A DNA stretch of 64,000 nucleotides from Ottelia alismoides. Its lineage: Eukaryota; Streptophyta; Magnoliopsida; Alismatales; Hydrocharitaceae. The notes beneath the pieces are model-generated. The model made no database searches, was not told the DNA's origin, and worked only from the letters and a program-made list of their open reading frames with translations. Below, one piece after another: positions 32,778 to 45,434 of this stretch; within the stretch, counting starts at the first letter, position 1; every line of letters begins with the position of its first letter. Made by a program: the position numbers and the translations under genes. The DNA lies in the NCBI GenBank assembly GCA_037367405.1, contig JAZKJV010010532.1, positions 229,706 through 293,705 of the forward strand. The letters are read 5' to 3'.

Positions 32778-33233
32778 CTACTGAAAATCTGTGATCAAAG
32801 ACTGCATCATATCTACTCTACGTTGGGGATAATACCTATGTATAAACTCTAAACATAGCTCTCCCCACGTAGCGAATCTCCTTCCCAATTGGTTGTGCCA
32901 TGTCCTGGCTCTGTCCTGAAGTGAGAATGGGAAGGTCTTCATCATCAGCTCCTCATCAGTGATATCTAAATATGTATGGGTCCTACAGAACTCCTCGAAC
33001 TCGGACAGATGAATATATGGCTCCTCATGCACGCACCCTGAGAATGTCGGCAGACTCTGAATGAACTCCACATCTAAAATTAAGGGATTGTATGTAGAAG
33101 TTGATAGTGCTTCATGATCGGTATGCTCATCCATCATCATAGCTTGGGAGGTATCTGCAATTCGTCGCTGCTCTCTGTGATCACCTATGGGGTGCACTCT
33201 CGTCCCAGCAATAAAGTCATCCTGGTCTCGCAT
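32778..33233 (-). pseudogene. gag: Gypsy-2 gag
   Basis: The frame has an ATG at 33233 but is open upstream to a TAG near 33270. The gag core is clear: FIQSLPTFSGCVHEEPYIHL then SEFEEFCRTHTYLDITDEEL, then TFPFSLQDRARTWHNQLGRR, then WGELCLEFIHRYYPQRRVDM. This is the same Retrotrans_gag pattern as Gypsy-1 but clearly diverged from it. A frameshift near 32780 leads into DAWLRFLDLLRRFPDNELSQ, the expected next gag block, and then stops. Gag would let this pol-less element form particles or be packaged by a partner's proteins. Confidence 0.85.
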
Positions 33234-33239
33234 CTGCTC

Positions 33240-34440
33240 AGTCTGATCTCCGCGGACGTCTAGCGTAGCCTACCTAAAAGGGTGGCTAAGGGTGGTAGAG
33301 AACGGGAAGTTGGTCAGAGATCCGACCTCCCTCTGAGGTTGACTGGAATGATGGATATGAGAAGAAAAAGCCGCAAGAGTCGCCATGAAAGTGGTGTTAT
33401 CCATCATCCCGGGGTAGAGAAGAGGAAGAGAAAACTAAAGGGAGGGTGGGAGGGAGAAAGATAGATGACTGGAGGAGAAGATAGATGAAGAAGAAAGCGT
33501 ATGGGATCTGAAAACACAATCAAGATCGGTCAAGCAATACCCCCAATTCACCTACTCAACATAGAGCTGATGACTGTAAGAGTTCGGTCTTTTATCTTGT
33601 CGTTTTTATTTAGGTGAGAAAGCAGTCTTTCAGAGCGATTAAGCGAGCAAATGGGAATCCAATACTCCCAACAGACTGTCCCGTATAAAAGGTTAGTAGT
33701 CTGATAGGAAATCGGATATGGCTCTAGCGTATTGTGCAGGTCACTCTCTCGCTCATCCAAACCAAACAAGGAGGGGGTTACTCTCCCCAAGACAGATTTT
33801 TTTAAGTGAGGTGTCTTTTAGGGTCAAGTGTGTTTTATCATTCCTAATTTTATAGTTTTTATTTTTTAAGTATTTTTTCAAGGAAACAATGCCTAACGAA
33901 TTTTTCGATTCTCCTATTTATTTAAGTCCGAAAACATGGGGAGAAGACGAAAAAATCGATGCGCGATCAAACACGATGATGCATGCAGAGTAAGAGATGC
34001 GTACCTGACTCCAGCAATCTACATGCAAGGTGATCCACGCATAAAAATAAATACAGGAATAAAACTACCTATATGATGCACGAGGAAAACAGCCTTAGAC
34101 GAAACAATTTCTACATGTGAAGAACAGTAGTCGGGTAACCAAGCTAAGTCCGGAGTCCGATCTTGCGAGACACTCGGTCTTCGCCACAACGGATCCTCCA
34201 CGCGCTGTATGTGCCTCCTTACATCACGTGGACTCGAGCCTAATTAATCCAACTTTTTCTTGTGATTTAATTAATAAGGTCCAATTAACGATCTATAGGT
34301 GCAGGCGGATAATTAGGGTTGGGCCTTAATTAATTACGTCACAATCAAGAAAAATCCTAAGTTAAGGTTAAATTCACGCAAATCAGATAAGCAGTAAATT
34401 TGACAAAATAAACCAGCGAAAAACCATGTTGACGTCCCCC
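33240..34440 (-). other. Gypsy-2 leader, gag-proximal part
   Basis: It matches Gypsy-1 about 340-1330 in reverse, including the GAATTGGGGGTA, GA-run and TTAATTAATTAAGGCC-like landmarks. It ends at the Copia-B target duplication; the rest of the leader is at 45019-45413. Confidence 0.75.
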
Positions 34441-34445
34441 GAGCA
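34441..34445. repeat. Target-site duplication GAGCA, left copy (Copia-B)
   Basis: GAGCA precedes the TGAAGGATAT terminus and is repeated at 45014-45018. Confidence 0.93.
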
Positions 34446-35012
34446 TGAAGGATATGGTAAAATCCTCAAGCGCATCACGGAAGCGTGATCGTCGTATCGG
34501 ATACGACGAAGAACGACTAGTCATACTAGTTGTTCGGTGCAGCAGAATTTAAAAAATTTTATTTGATGAAACCACATGATCCGAGAACCATTCTCAGATC
34601 GTTTCATCTATAACCACAACAAGTATAATGCAATACCTCTTGAAGCGTGGTTGATCAAGTTTCTAAAGGAAGAGATCTCCTGTCTCAAGTCCGATCGTCG
34701 GCGAGACCGCTTGCGAGCGCGGGGATAAACCGCGTTGTCCTCGCAATCTAAGAAGATGATCCAAGCGTGGTTTCTCCTGATCTCGTCGCACGAGATCGAA
34801 AGTCTCCTTCGTGGGCGTAGCACACCAAGAAGACGGAGAACCGAAGAACGTCGAAGCGGCGGCACGGTGGCGAAGGCGACGACGGTTCCCCTCCTCTAGG
34901 GTTTGGTGGTCGGCCACCAATTAAAGGGAGAGAGGGCTGACGTGTGTAGAGAAGAAAGAGAGAGAGAGCCTCCATTATTACATGTGTAGAGAGAGAGAAT
35001 GGTATGCCTCTC

Positions 35013-35020
35013 TATTTATA
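35013..35020 (-). promoter_or_regulatory. TATA box of Copia-B 3' LTR
   Basis: The coding strand reads CCCTATAAATAGAGAGG, a textbook plant TATA box upstream of a GA/CT-rich start region. The same box is at 43058-43065 in the 5' LTR, where it would drive the element. Confidence 0.65.
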
Positions 35021-35200
35021 GGGTTTTGGGATCCATGGATATCAATCCATGGGACACATAAAATCAATGGGTGAGATTGATTTATGTCAATCCAATGGTC
35101 AAGATTGTTGTTGGTAAAACCAACAAATTTAGGTTAAAATATATTTGACAAAATCAAATATAAATTAGTCCTTAATCAAATCAATAAATAAGGAGATAAT

Positions 35201-35370
35201 GTGCATGGAGATTTCATCTCCATGCACCTTCCATGTGGACGGCCACACATTCCTATTAGGAATGGTGTGCCGCCCACTATTTTCCATGGAGAGAGCAATC
35301 TCATGGAAATCCATGAGATTGCATATCTCCTTGAAAATATACTTTATTTATTTCCAACAACTTTTGTTGG
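35201..35370 (-). repeat. Cluster of perfect inverted repeats in Copia-B LTR
   Basis: The first, 35201-35227, has 12-bp perfect arms (GTGCATGGAGAT) and a 3-nt loop. The second, 35241-35271, has an ATTCC/GGAAT inner stem and GGCCACAC/GGTGTGCC outer arms. The third, 35295-35322, has 12-bp perfect arms (GCAATCTCATGG) and a 4-nt loop. A fourth near 35355 is CCAACAA/TTGTTGG. All are repeated in the other LTR from 43247 onward. Confidence 0.85.
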
Positions 35371-36970
35371 CTATTATTCTTCAAAAATAATTCACAATTA
35401 TATTTGAGAATATTGCAATCTTGCCATGGAAAAATTGTGAATCATATTCACAACCCAAAACAACATATAATTTACGTTGTCAATTAATTACACATTGTGT
35501 ATCCAATACACATAATAATTAATCAACACATATAAATTATAATTAGCTCTCTCTAATACATTATAAATCTCATTTATAATATATTATGAATAATTGGATA
35601 TTTCTATCCACATTATTCTTATCCACATTAATTAAATCACATTTAATTATATTGGATAATTTCTTCACACATCAAGATGATTAAATCACATTTAATCATG
35701 ATTTCTTCATTGCTTAGATCTTATGGAATTATTCTTGAACCATTCAAGAATAATGCAATCTCTCCGCAGATACTTGGAGATAAGGACAGGGCGATTGTAT
35801 TGTTCCACGTATAGTGACATGGATATTGAGATCGTATCTCAAATCCAGATCGCGGGCCTCCCATAGATGCTTGATTAAATCAAGACCGTAAATCTAATCT
35901 TCTCATTGTATCTGAATCACATTCAGATCAATGTCCAACACTTGGACCAAGATCAGACCACTTCTCTACTGAGAGGAGTCAATAAAATCCAGACCCGGTT
36001 CATCACTCCCTAGGAATGGATGCGTCATGGTTATACAACCGTTTATGATCAAATCACCCTCAGGTATTCCCAATACCTGTACATCCTGCATAATGGAAGA
36101 CTCCGACTAAACTTGAAGTATCGGATCAACTTTATATTGTCTACTTCATGGTTTTATCAGCAAGTTTCTCATTCGATCATTGGGAGTCGGTATCGATCAT
36201 ATACTTTCCAAAAGCATATATCATACCTAGGTCTTGATCATATACTTTCCAAAAGTATATATCAAACCTACAAATTCAGTCAAGCTTACAAAGCGAGACG
36301 ACCATGTGCATGGAATTTGATTCTTCCCAATATCTCATAAGTGAGCTCATGTCTTCCGGTTCAGTAACTAAACCTGTATGATCCCTTTGAGAGATCGTAT
36401 TACTCATATGCCCTTATATGCACACCAGCGCGCCGGTGTATAGACCTTGATTAGGTCATCAACCTATTGGTCTGCCAAATGTACATACTTAGACATATAG
36501 CAACACATCTGTCTCCGGTCAGAGGATGTGTGCATATATCATGACAGCATACGATATAGGGCTTTGGTTATCTCGATCTCGTTAAGTCAACTCTTTGACC
36601 TAACTAATCTGACACCTCCGAACCTCTATTCCTATGTAGAGGACCTGCATCAAGAGGTCGGTCAAATATCAGCCTTCAGAGATAAGGATTGCCATCTCCT
36701 ACTTAGGCTGGAGATCATCTCTTAATAATCATTTGACGGTGCTCGATGAGTCCTCAATCTAACTCTTTAGATATTCATCCAAGCACCAGCCTCTATGATT
36801 CAATAGTTGAATCAATAGCTGTATGATTATTAAGATGGCCATGGTACATAACCCTAATTGTACTAAGGGACCTATTATACAAATTATTCACTCTTCATTT
36901 CAGATCAGGGAATGATATTTGCAATAACATTTATTGCATAATGGCTCGCCGTGGGCTCGCATTTCCAACA

Positions 36971-36985
36971 ATCTCCCACTAGCCC
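36971..36985 (-). other. Copia-B polypurine tract
   Basis: The coding strand reads GGGCTAGTGGGAGAT directly before the 3' LTR. It is better preserved than the Copia-A equivalent. Confidence 0.8.
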
Positions 36986-36989
36986 AAAG

Positions 36990-39900
36990 AGCCATTAATG
37001 GGATAATCATTTAAACCCGCACTCATGTGACAATCATAGGCTATTTAGAAAATAGCTAGGTAAGCTGATCAGTCACTCTGTTCCTCCGAGACTATGCCAA
37101 GTCCTTTTACGGCACTTGCATATCCCTAGTAACAGTGCTCGCATCTAATGCGAATGTTGCATCTTATGCAACCAATACTCAATCTAGTTAGTTACAGTGT
37201 CTTTGACACTACAGCTTAACAATTATCATAACCAGTATTTCCATAATCCTTATTAGAATACCCTTATTCCTGGAGATCACTATCTCTTAAGGTATCCACA
37301 ATTAAGACCTTTTAGATCTCTATCTATAAAGTCTTAAGTTTTTGAAGATAAGACTTCGAGATCACTATCTCAAAAATCTTGTCATCTATGAAGATTTTGT
37401 TATTACTGCAACCAAGTGTTTTATTTCTATAGTAGGATTAGTAACAGTTTACTACTCCCACTGCATGGCGGTCATCTGGCTTTTGTACACATCTAGCACT
37501 CACCCGGCTTCTTAGAACTGATGACCAAGGGCAAGTAGTTCTAGCATTCACTTCCTCAACTCTTTAAGGTGCTATCCCTTAGATAGGTCAATACCATATC
37601 TTAAGGGATGGAAGCCTTTCTTGGAATTTCTATGAATAGAATATGTCCAAGGTGTACTACAAATGTGACAGTCCAATTATCCTCTTCTCTTGGCTTCTGA
37701 ACAACTTCAGAACTAAGATCTAAGAGGTATCTTTGAAATCTTATTTCAAGATATGGAATAGTCATTCTATAAAATACTTATTATCGTCCTTATATCATTC
37801 TAAATGATTAGGATATTATCTACATTTAGCACGATGAACACAAAGGCACTCCCACTAAGCTTCACATGGCTCATCCAGATTCTATCTGAAATCATAACAT
37901 TTATAATTTCTTCAAATCTTATGATCCAACTTAAAGAAGCTTATTTGAGTCCATAGATGGATTCTTCAGCTTTCACATCTTGCTTTCCTCAACCATGAAG
38001 CCCTGGGGTTACTTCATGTGAATATCCTCAAAGAGGTATTTGTAGAGGAATGCAATATTGACTTACATCTTGAAGATGCAATAGTCAAGTTGTGTAGCTA
38101 GATTTAGCAACATTCTGATGGTTTTAAGCATGGTCACCGAAGAGCAAGTCTCATTGCAAGCAATGTCTTCTCTTCCAGTGTGTAGCTCATGGCTACAAAC
38201 CGTGCTGTGAAGGTTTCTACCTTCTCATCAGGTTCCCTTTCTCTTGAAGATCCATTTACACCTTTACAGGTCTTACCCATAAAGGTGGATCCTCGAGGGT
38301 ACATATACAACACTTGTACATGAAGTCTACATTAGACTTTTATTGCTAACATCCATCTATCCATGCTATGATCTTTAGAAGCTTCATCACATGAAATTCG
38401 ATCATTGTCAGATTTCTCTGACACATGGAATCCTTCCTCAAACTCATTTGAAGAGGTATTAGTGTTTCATCTTTAATTGTCCTTTTAGTTTCCAATTTCA
38501 GGAGCCTCATTATCTTCTCAAGATTAAATGAGTTCCTACACTTCATTTTCATCTTGATTCTCAAGAGTCTCAACCTCTAAGAATCACATTCTCAGAGATG
38601 AGATACTTTAAGAATCTCAAGGTAATAAAGTAGGTATCCAATACCATCCTTTATTTTCCTAATGAAGTAGCATTCTCAAGTGCTAGATTCCAACATACAT
38701 GGAACCTTATTAAGGATATACATTGTAGTCTGTACTACACATGTATACCTGGAAACTAAGGGATAATTATGCTAAAATTCATCATTGATAAGATCATGTC
38801 ACACATGATCCCATTGTATATACCTATAACTCTACTGAGTTAAGGTGTGTTAGGAGGATTGAGATAGAAATGATATTCATATCTCCATAAGGTATTCTTC
38901 GAATTTATCTAGTAGGTACTTGCTACCTAGATTAGATCAAATTCATTTTATCTTCCTTCAAACTTTGGTTATAAACCAAAAATAATGAAATCTTCGAACA
39001 TTTCAAAGGTTTCTTAGGTGAAGAGAAGAAATCTCGTATCATACATAATCATCAATAGATATCACATATCCACAATGTTGACTATGATATAGATGATCTG
39101 CATACATCAATATGTATGAGACCCTGAGTACCTAGACATCTTACACCTTTCCCAAGGAAGGGTGTATTGGACATTTTTACTTTGAATACAATATTCAAAA
39201 GTATGCAAGATTTGAACTTTTAGATAATCTAAAATTTCATCTCTCACTAGTCCATTGATCTCATCAACAGACATAAGTCCAAAACTTGATGCTAGATCAT
39301 TGTCAAATGATCTTCATCCTCCTATTGATCTTTAAGGTTTAATTTCAGTATTTAGGAATGTTGATGAACCATTCATCAATTTTCTAATTTAGTGGAGTCC
39401 ACTAGATTATATATTACTATCTGAAATATCTCCATCACAACTCTTTATGATAGTTCTATCTCAGAATTCATGTTTATTTCCAACATTTAGAAACAAACAA
39501 TGAGCGTATTCTTATATCTAGGTCATAGAGACATTCTCTAAGACTAAGGGCTCTCCCACTGAAATCAACAAGTCTATCAATCCAACAGAGATTGTTGCAA
39601 AAATTGCATCAATATCCATGTGGATAACCATAAACCTTAAGATCAAATTTTTCCAGTCCTCTAAAACATATGCAACCTATTGCAAATGTCATCAGAAGAT
39701 TGAGATACAATTATTTGACTTTATCTTATTTAATAAGCAAGTCAATATCAATGATTTATGTAGATAAATCCGATGCTCCATCCGAGTCCTTCTCCAAGGA
39801 ATCTAGACAGACTTGATAGTCATACTATCAACACATCAATTTATTGCAGTGTTGGCATTCATCCAACTCTTTGGATGTCATATGGAAGTCACAGAGATAC

Positions 39901-40560
39901 AGTCAACTCTTTGACTACACTTCTTACTTGGGTCCAACCCATGCTTCCACTGTGCTCCCTTTATCTATGAGCAACCATTGCTTAAGACTAAGGATCTCTT
40001 ACGTTAAATTCAAAAGAATTCAATGTAAGATCATTTCAACATTTATACATGCTTCATTAAATTCATACAATACAAATATTATGAAGCTTCATGAATGACT
40101 AGAGTATAGATAGTAGAATAATGACACTCATCATCTACATCCATCTAAACTCTTAAAACATAGGTTCGGGTAGGTACTCAAACAATTTGATTACATCATT
40201 TCTTATAGAGCTACCATTCTACATGATGTAGTGAACCATGTCATTCATGATAAATGTCAAGGGCACATATGTATGCCATAATATCTTCTTAGATTTTATA
40301 AGGACTATATGACAATTATGATCATCATCAACATGTCACTTCCAAAGTACATTTGATGATACCAAGACTATAGAGACATACAAACCCTAGGGTTGTAGTC
40401 CTATTATCTATTTAATTGTCATTCCTCAATATTATGAGGAAACTTGCACATTGCAACTACATACATTATGTGTTCAATTGCAAGTATAATATCTGGATCA
40501 TGAGTCCAATCCGTGATATTCTACTGGTTATTATTGAGTATATCATTGAGTGGGTTTTAA
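36990..40560 (-). pseudogene. Copia-B ruined gag-pol region
   Basis: No frame is longer than about 75 codons, but nucleotide blocks match Copia-A in order. Around 37560-37640 matches Copia-A 9800-9840 (RT tail), and 37800-37860 matches 9535-9600. There the YVDD codons have become AATGTAGATAAT, giving N-V-D-N. Around 38390-38480 matches 8910-8990, in the linker. Many differences are G-to-A or C-to-T. The region would have encoded gag, protease, integrase, RT and RNase H; none can be made from it. Confidence 0.75.
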
Positions 40561-40590
40561 TGAAGGATTATCTGAAATAAGAAATTTGCA

Positions 40591-40593
40591 TAA

Positions 40594-40624
<31 letters not shown>
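40591..40624. repeat. (TA)n microsatellite
   Basis: An AT dinucleotide run lies at the border between the Copia-B leader and its decayed coding region. Confidence 0.85.
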
Positions 40625-40626
<2 letters not shown>

Positions 40627-40639
40627 TTTGATTTAGGAT

Positions 40640-42477
40640 TTTTTTTATATCAAAGTTGTCTTGCCTTGTCAACATTGAAAGTTCATTCCCTTAATCACTT
40701 TCAATGTAAGAGATATACTTACCATTATATCTCAACAAGATCTGGGATCTCCTTCCTTATCATTGTTACATCCCAATAATATGAGAATCTGCAACTCGGA
40801 TAAAAAGAAGCGGGAACACATTCCGCTTTGCAAGTCCAACTTGCATTTCTCAATTCGGTCTTTAACACCCAGGCCCACCACCCCTAAGGCGATGTTGACC
40901 CGTCGTTAATTGAACCAACTGTCAACAGGAATAGTACTCGCTATGCGCAATCCAATATCGCCCCAATAATATGAGGATCCGATATTAGGGTGACTACGCA
41001 TACGGCCTTACTCTTTCGAGAAGCAAAGAGCCCGATCCAGATGCGCTTGCATACAGGAGTTGTCACTTCGGACAGGCGTCTCCCACATGCAATCCACGAA
41101 ACTCTTCGCCTTGACGGGAGACCATGGATGTCACTTATGTGATCCTCTACCTCATTTTCAAATTTCAATTAATTATAGTGAATCACATTCACATAATTAA
41201 TTCTTCCAAGAGAATTATTAGCTCTAATAAAATTAGAGTATTTCAATTGGACATAATCAATTTAATCATATTAAATTAATTATCAATCCAATTCAATCAA
41301 TCAAACTTGATTATTTTACTTGAATATATATATGGTAATATCTCAAAATACGTATTAATTCGAATTTTAATAATTAGAAAAAAAAATACATCTTAATCCA
41401 TCGGACATTATCCCGGCCCTACCCGCTGTCATGGCCAGTACCGACGAGAGTGGGACGGACCACATACATTGCAACCCGCAACCCCAATGCTCTCCGACTA
41501 GACACCATATCCACCTCAGGAAAGGATAATGCCAAATTGATTAATTTGTACTTGAGATGATCATCGGTTCTTCAACCGAAATTGTACCATATAGTAATAA
41601 TCAAAACATTTTTTATTATAAGGAAATTTGCCAGACAAATTCCCAAATCCTATTCAAGCATCAAGTTTCAAAGATTGTGGTTTCCAATTATGATTTAGAT
41701 CACATCTTAATCAATTTTTGGTTAAGGCAATGTCATTTAAGGAAATAATTATCATCAAATATTTCACAAATATTTATGCACAATTATTCTAAGAAATTAA
41801 ATAATTTAATTTCACTAATTTATTAAATGACAGTCACTATACAATCATCAAGTTTGATGATTGTGTTTCCAATTAAGATTTAGATCAAATCTAATCAATT
41901 AATTGGTTGAGGCCATGTCAATTATGTAAATAATCAACTTCAAATATTTTACAAATATTTTTCATGATTATTTCACGAAATTAATAATTAATTTCATTAA
42001 TTGACAATCACTTGGTTCTAGAGTAGGACTGTAATTTCAGCAGTGACCCCTACTTACTAAAATTAGCATATCTTAATCATATCAAATCCAAATTAGACAA
42101 AATTAATTTTCATATATTGATAATTTGATTTAGGACATAACCCAAGTAATGTTACACGCATTTCGAGGCAAGTCTAAACAGTAATTAACATTTTAATCAC
42201 GTTCAGATCTACAGTTCCCGCAACAGTGTATACATGTTCATTAAAACAACCATATCTAGAGCATACGAAATCCGATTTACGTAAACTCAGATGCTATGGT
42301 TTCCTTATTTAATGGGGAACAAAATCCAAGTATTAAATTCATGTTTAAACAATTTAAACAGTGCCGAATTTATTTACTGAACAGATCTGCGAAATCAAAT
42401 GCGATAAAAACTTTCGCGACCTTAACGAACCCAAGTCGTCCTTGGTTTTTCGAATCATATTCGAAACCGTCAACCTA
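40640..42477 (-). other. Copia-B leader, well conserved
   Basis: It matches the Copia-A leader (4839-6560) closely and collinearly. Within it, 41168-40941 on the minus strand is a 75-codon open frame (EVEDHISDIHGLPSRRR, then PVCKRIWIGLFASRKSKAVC) that has no ATG upstream of its first Met context other than a weak one. Its counterpart in Copia-A (about 6060-6290) is almost the same but has one TGA. The contrast between a conserved leader and a ruined coding region is clear. Confidence 0.8.
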
Positions 42478-42489
42478 GCTCTGATACCA
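42478..42489 (-). other. Copia-B primer-binding site (initiator Met-tRNA)
   Basis: The plus strand reads GCTCTGATACCA, so the element strand has TGGTATCAGAGC two bases after the 5' LTR, as in Copia-A. Confidence 0.93.
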
Positions 42490-42491
42490 CT

Positions 42492-45013
42492 TGAAGGATA
42501 TGTTAAAATCCTCAAGCGCATCACGGAAGCGTGATCGTCGTATCGGATACGACGAAGAACGACTAGTCATACTAGTTGTTCGGTGCAGCGGAATTTAAAA
42601 ATTTTATTCGATGAAACCACATGATCCGAGAACCATTCTCAGATCGTTTCATCTATAACCACAACAAGTATAATGCAATACCTCTTGAAGCGTGGTTGAT
42701 CAAGTCTCTAAAGGAAGAGACCTCCTGTCTCAAGTCTGATCGTCTGCGAGACCGCTTGCGAGCGTGGGGATGAACCGCGTTGTCCTCGCAATCCAAGAAG
42801 ATGATCCAAGCGTGGTTGCTCCTGATCTCGTCGCACGAGATCGAACGTCTCCTTCGTGGGCATAGCACACCAAGAAGACGGAGAACCGAAGAACGTCGAA
42901 GCGGCGGCGCGGTGGCGAAGGCGACGACGGTTCCCCTCCTCTAGGGTTTGGTGGTCGGCCACCAATTAGAGGGAGAGAGGGCTGACATGTGTAGAGAAGA
43001 AAGAGAGAGAGAGCCTCCATTATTACATGTGTAGAGAGAGAGTATGATATGCCTCTCTATTTATAGGGTTTTGGGATCCATGGATCTCAATCCATGGGAC
43101 ACATAAAATCAATGGGTGAGATTGATTTATGACAATCCAATGGTCAAGATTGTTGTTGGTAAAACCAACAAATTTAGGTTAAAATATATTTGACAAAATC
43201 AAATATAAATTAGTCCTAAATAAAATCAATAAATAAGGAGATAATATGCATGGAGATTTCATCTCCATGCACCTTCCATGTGGACGGCCACACATTCCTA
43301 TTAGGAATGGTGTGCCGCCCACTATTTTCCATGGAGAGAGCAATCTCATGGAAATCCATGAGATTGCATATCTCCTTGAAAATATCCTTTATTTATTTCC
43401 AACAACTTTTGTTGGCTATTATTCTTCAAAAATAATTCACAATTATATTTGAGAATATTGCAATCTTGCCCTGGAAAAATTGTGAATCATATTCACAACC
43501 CAAAACAACATATAATTTACGTTGTCAATTAATTACACAATGTGTATCCAATACACATAATAATTAATCAACACATATAAATTATAATTAGCTCTCTCGA
43601 ATACATTATAAATCACATTTATAATATATTATGAATAATTGGATATTTCTATCCACATTATTCTTATCCACATTAATTAAATCACATTTAATTATATTGG
43701 ATAATTTCTTCACACATAAAGATGATTAAATCACATTTAATCATGATTTCATCATTGCTTAGATCTTATGGAATTATTCTTGAACCATTCAAGAATAATG
43801 CAATCTCTCCGCAGATACTTGGAGATAAGGACAGGGCGATTGTATTGTTCCACGTATAGTGACATGGATATTGAGATCTTATCTCAAATCCAGATCGCGG
43901 GCCTCCCATAGATGCTTGATTAAATCAAGACCATAAATCTAATCTTCTCATTGTATCTGAATCACATTCAGATCAATGTCCAACACTTGGACCAAGATAG
44001 GATCACTTCTCTACTGAGAGGAGTCACTAAAATCCAGACCCGTTTCATCACTCCCTAGGAATGGATGCGTCATGGTTATACAACCGTTTATGATCAAATC
44101 ACCCTCAGGTATTCCCAATACCTGTACATCCCTTATACTCGAAGACTCCGACTAAACCTGAAGTATTGGATCAACTTTATACTGTCTACGTCATGGTTTT
44201 ATCAGTAAGTTTCTCATTCGATCATTGGGAGTTGGTATCGATCATATACTTTCCAAAGCATATATCATACCTAGGTCTTGATCATATACTTTTAAAAAGT
44301 ATATATCAAACCTACAAATTCAGTCAAGCTTCCAAAGCGTGACGACCATGCGCATGGAATTTGATTCTTCCCAATATCTCATGAGTGAGATCATGTCTTC
44401 CGGTTCAGTAACTGAACCTGTATGATCCCTTTGAGAGATCATATAACTCATATGCCATTATATGCACACCAGCGCGCCGGTGTATAGACCTTGATTAGGT
44501 CATCAACCTATTGGTCTGCCAAATGTACATACTTAGACATATAGCAACACATCTGTCTCCGGTCAGAGGATGCGTGCCTATATCATGACAGCATACGATA
44601 TAGGACTTTGGTTATCTCGATCTTGTTAAGTCAACTCTTTGACCTAACTATTCTGACACCTCCGAATCTCTAATCCTATGTAGAGGACCTGCATCTAGAG
44701 GTCGGTCAGATATCAGCCTTCAGAGATAAGGATTGCCATCTCCTACTCAGGCTGGAGATCATCTCTTAATAATCATTTGACGGTGCTCGATGAGTCCTCA
44801 ATCTAACTCTTTAGAAATTCATCCAAGCACCAGCCTCTATGATTCAATAGTTGAATCAGCAGCTGTATGATTATTAAGATGGCCATGGTACATAACCCTA
44901 ATTGTACTAAGGGACTTATTATACAAATTATGTACTCTTCATTTCAGATCAGGGAATGATATTTGCAATAACATTTATTGCATAATGGCTCCCATGGGCT
45001 CGCATTTCCGACA
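42492..45013 (-). repeat. Copia-B 5' LTR (2522 bp)
   Basis: It is the near-identical partner of 34446-36970, with a TATA box at 43058-43065 and the inverted-repeat cluster from 43247. On the minus strand it begins TGTCGGAAATGCGAGCC and ends CATATCCTTCA. Confidence 0.95.
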
Positions 45014-45018
45014 GAGCA
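45014..45018. repeat. Target-site duplication GAGCA, right copy (Copia-B)
   Basis: It is identical to 34441-34445. The Gypsy-2 leader resumes after it. Confidence 0.93.
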
Positions 45019-45413
45019 CACCAGTGTTCGACGAAACAGACCCCAATAAATCACCAAGAAAGTCCAAGTTTGTCCCTGTATTATTACAATTATAAACTCT
45101 GCAAGAAAAATAAACTAATCTAAGCTAAATTATGGCTATCTGTGGTTATTCTACGGCTCATGTACTCCTGTTCGCTTCCTCGCGCTCTCTTACGGCTCTA
45201 TGCAGAAAAGAGCTGCCTCTGGCTCCCGCGGTTGCGTCGGCTTCCGAAGAAGCCGCCTCGGTCCTTAGGCCCTTGTAAGAAAGATAAACAGAAGTGTATC
45301 AGACCAGATTATTATCAAAATTATGGAAATAAAACGATAAGAAAAATATATACAAATATAGACAGAAAAGCAGCAAAAAAGTCAAGAAAAAGAAATCGAC
45401 TATTAAGCCCTGC
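45019..45413 (-). other. Gypsy-2 leader, LTR-proximal part
   Basis: It aligns in reverse with Gypsy-1 positions 1-340, sharing the sequence ending in GGGGTCTGTTT and the block with repeated AGCCG(A/T). The short frame at 45142-45456 crosses the leader and primer site and is not a gene. Confidence 0.75.
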
Positions 45414-45429
45414 TCCCCGGCAATGGCGA
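45414..45429 (-). other. Gypsy-2 primer-binding site (tRNA-Asp type)
   Basis: The element strand reads TCGCCATTGCCGGGGA just inside the 5' LTR. Apart from one inner mismatch and the first bases, it complements the plant tRNA-Asp 3' end (CCCCGGCAACGGCGCCA), the usual primer for many plant gypsy elements. Confidence 0.8.
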
Positions 45430-45434
45430 CATTC

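Larger units (their letters stand above)
34446..36970 (-). repeat. Copia-B 3' LTR (2525 bp)
   Basis: On the minus strand it starts TGTTGGAAATGCGAGCC and ends ATATCCTTCA. It contains a TATA box (35013-35020), a GA/CT run near 34950-35000, and a GC-rich downstream part (34660-34930) with short open frames repeated in the other LTR. It also holds a cluster of perfect inverted repeats at 35201-35370. Confidence 0.95.
34446..45013 (-). mobile_element. Copia-B: non-autonomous member of the Copia-A family, inserted in the Gypsy-2 leader
   Basis: The LTRs at 34446-36970 and 42492-45013 are nearly identical; two by-eye samples gave about 3 differences in 130 bp and 3 in 250 bp. The Met-tRNA primer site, polypurine tract and long leader are well kept. 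The coding region between 36990 and 40560 aligns with Copia-A gag-pol in scattered blocks but has no long reading frame. LTR ends and U5 match Copia-A; part of the U3 differs. Confidence 0.93.

Noticed and set aside
34663..34920. An 85-codon frame repeated at 42708-42965
   Set aside because: Both copies are the same part of the two Copia-B LTRs, so the repetition only reflects LTR identity, not coding constraint.
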